In this document: positions 8,188 to 9,153 of the stretch, one piece after another
Layout: the number at the start of each line of letters is the position of its first letter
Position numbering within the stretch: the first letter of the stretch is position 1
Assembly (NCBI GenBank): GCA_023701075.1
Contig: JAMPXQ010000049.1
Span: 1 to 9,153 of the forward strand
DNA: 9,153 nucleotides
Direction: 5' to 3'
Source: Candidatus Woesearchaeota archaeon
Lineage (GTDB): Archaea; Nanobdellota; Nanobdellia; Woesearchaeales; GW2011-AR15
Notes under the pieces: generated by a model
Databases searched by the model: none
What the model saw: the letters and a program-made list of their open reading frames with translations, nothing else
Told to the model about the DNA's origin: nothing
Position numbers and translations under genes: made by a program

Positions 8188-9153
8188 GGGCTCTCACCTA
8201 TGATATATACTATTGCATTTTTGCTTCCAGGGCTTTCATGTGGAGGCACCGTGACCTTGATATCGATCTCAGCAGTGTCCTGGGAATCTTGGTATTTCAG
8301 TTGGCCGATGGCGCTCTTGTTCTGTGTTAAAATAGAGGTGATGTTGGTCCAGGATGTCTGGGAGATTGTCCAGTTGAATGAATTGGCTTCAGTGGTATCA
8401 TTGTCTACCTTGAACATGAAATATAGCGTGTTTAGTCCTATTGTAGAGAATAATGAGCTGGCTGCACTCACATAGCTGATGTTCATGCGGATATTGCCGT
8501 CATTCTGTACGACTAAGGGTGATGCATTGTTATCAGTGTCAGTGATTGCTCCAGGTGCCAGGTTTCCGAAATTTACCCTGCTTGTGGTAAGATTCAATAT
8601 GACTGTAGGTTCAATCGTGAAATTCCATCTTGCAGACCACTGCCCATATTCAGTCCCATCATATGCTCTGACCTGCCAGAAATACATATTGTCTAGGCAC
8701 AGTTCGGATTGAGCAGTGAAATTCAGGTCAGATATGTTGCCATAGTAAAGGTCTGAGCAATATCCTGAAGTGATGTTCAGAGTATAGTTCAAAGGATCGC
8801 CATCTGAATCAAATGCAGCATCCCATGTGAACCTTGTGTTCCTTCTATGGATCGTAGTGTTTCCTGCGGTAGGAGTGCTTAGGTTGACTTTTGTTGGAGC
8901 AGTATTGCTTGCAGATATTGTGACTGAAGTTGAATTTTTAGTCTGTCCATCTGAATAACCGTCGTTAGGTGTGACAGAGCAGAACCACTGTTCACCTAAT
9001 GCAGTGCTCTCTAAGGTTATTACACTAGCTGTTTTATTATTCAGGCCTGCTTTATAATTTTGATATATCTGGCCTGCTGACAAAGTATAATTGTATATCT
9101 TGACCTCATCGATAGTACCATTGAAAGGTGAAGCACCAGTATCGCTTGCCCCA
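8184..9153 (-). CDS. Secreted LamG/Fn3-like surface protein, C-terminal 322 residues (5' end outside window)
   Basis: The frame is open to the window edge, so the N-terminus is missing. The visible part begins in the end of a LamG-type concanavalin-like domain: PFNGTIDEVKIYNYTLS, then QIYQNYKAG, is the hallmark of that fold's last strands. An Ig-like segment follows (WFCSVTPNDGYSDG, visible residues 55-68). Next is a fibronectin-III-like domain at about 84-182 (FTWDAAFDSDGDPLNYTL...YFWQVRAYDG). A C-terminal beta domain at 183-322 starts with VNFGNLAPGA and ends with VPPHESPGSKNAIVYI, a pattern seen at the C-termini of secreted archaeal proteins. I count 18 Asn-X-Ser/Thr sequons in 322 residues, which suggests dense N-glycosylation. 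No membrane helix or sorting signal is at the C-terminus, so anchoring would depend on the missing part or on a partner such as the 444-residue protein encoded next. A TTG at 9083 could be misread as a start; it lies inside the LamG motif and is not one. Confidence 0.88.
   Translation of the reverse strand, partial: GASDTGASPFNGTIDEVKIYNYTLSAGQIYQNYKAGLNNKTASVITLESTALGEQWFCSVTPNDGYSDGQTKNSTSVTISASNTAPTKVNLSTPTAGNTTIHRRNTRFTWDAAFDSDGDPLNYTLNITSGYCSDLYYGNISDLNFTAQSELCLDNMYFWQVRAYDGTEYGQWSARWNFTIEPTVILNLTTSRVNFGNLAPGAITDTDNNASPLVVQNDGNIRMNISYVSAASSLFSTIGLNTLYFMFKVDNDTTEANSFNWTISQTSWTNITSILTQNKSAIGQLKYQDSQDTAEIDIKVTVPPHESPGSKNAIVYIIGESP
8194..8199 (-). promoter_or_regulatory. Shine-Dalgarno site inside the upstream gene
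   Basis: AGGTGA on the minus strand lies 6 bases before the ATG at 8187 and within the last codons (Gly-Glu) of the LamG gene. It confirms the start of the 444-residue protein and, with the ATGA overlap, implies coupled translation rather than a separate promoter. Confidence 0.7.

Noticed and set aside
9081..9083. TTG at 9083 as the start of a complete 299-residue secreted protein
   Set aside because: The frame is open to the window edge and the residues before it (PFNGTIDEVKIYNYT) are the conserved end of a LamG domain, so the gene is cut by the window.

Overview
The window looks like part of a DPANN-type archaeal genome, with Woesearchaeota or Pacearchaeota as the best guess. This rests on several features: archaeal TATA/BRE-like promoters at the usual distance from starts, two genes with very short leaders and no Shine-Dalgarno sequence, GAGGTG/AGGTGA ribosome binding sites at two others, oligo-T terminators instead of strong GC hairpins, heavy use of AGG and ATA codons, and secreted proteins with a C-terminal membrane helix followed by a small charged cytosolic tail. 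The phylum-level assignment is inference; no rRNA or other marker gene is present.

Layout, left to right. (1) 1-1495, plus strand: the C-terminal two thirds of phosphoenolpyruvate synthase, cut by the window edge. (2) 1637-4390, minus strand: a 917-residue secreted, membrane-anchored, cysteine-rich surface protein with a carbohydrate-binding-like N-terminal domain, six four-cysteine 'myxo/DUF4215-type' repeats and three MopE-like Asp/Cys motifs. (3) 4496-5485, plus strand: a bacterial-type (type I) NAD-dependent glyceraldehyde-3-phosphate dehydrogenase, divergent from gene 2, with two back-to-back promoters in the 105 bp between them. (4) 5600-6829, plus strand: glutamate dehydrogenase with its own promoter. 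(5) 6853-8187, minus strand: a 444-residue protein with signal peptide, beta-rich ectodomain, one membrane helix and a cytosolic tail. (6) 8184 to beyond 9153, minus strand: the C-terminal part of a secreted LamG/Fn3-like protein packed with N-glycosylation sequons, overlapping gene 5 by ATGA.

The plus-strand genes are central metabolism: pyruvate to PEP, the reversible GAPDH step of glycolysis/gluconeogenesis, and glutamate/2-oxoglutarate interconversion. They fit a heterotroph living on amino acids and organic acids. The minus-strand genes are cell-surface proteins. Genes 5 and 6 form a translationally coupled pair, plausibly a secreted sugar- or protein-binding protein and a membrane partner. 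The two anchored surface proteins (genes 2 and 5) carry cytosolic tails with the same helical pattern, which is the most interesting unexplained element here.

No tRNA, rRNA, CRISPR array, insertion sequence or integrase was seen. The intergenic gaps (141, 105, 114 and 23 bp) are all short and hold promoters, T-tracts and small repeats only.
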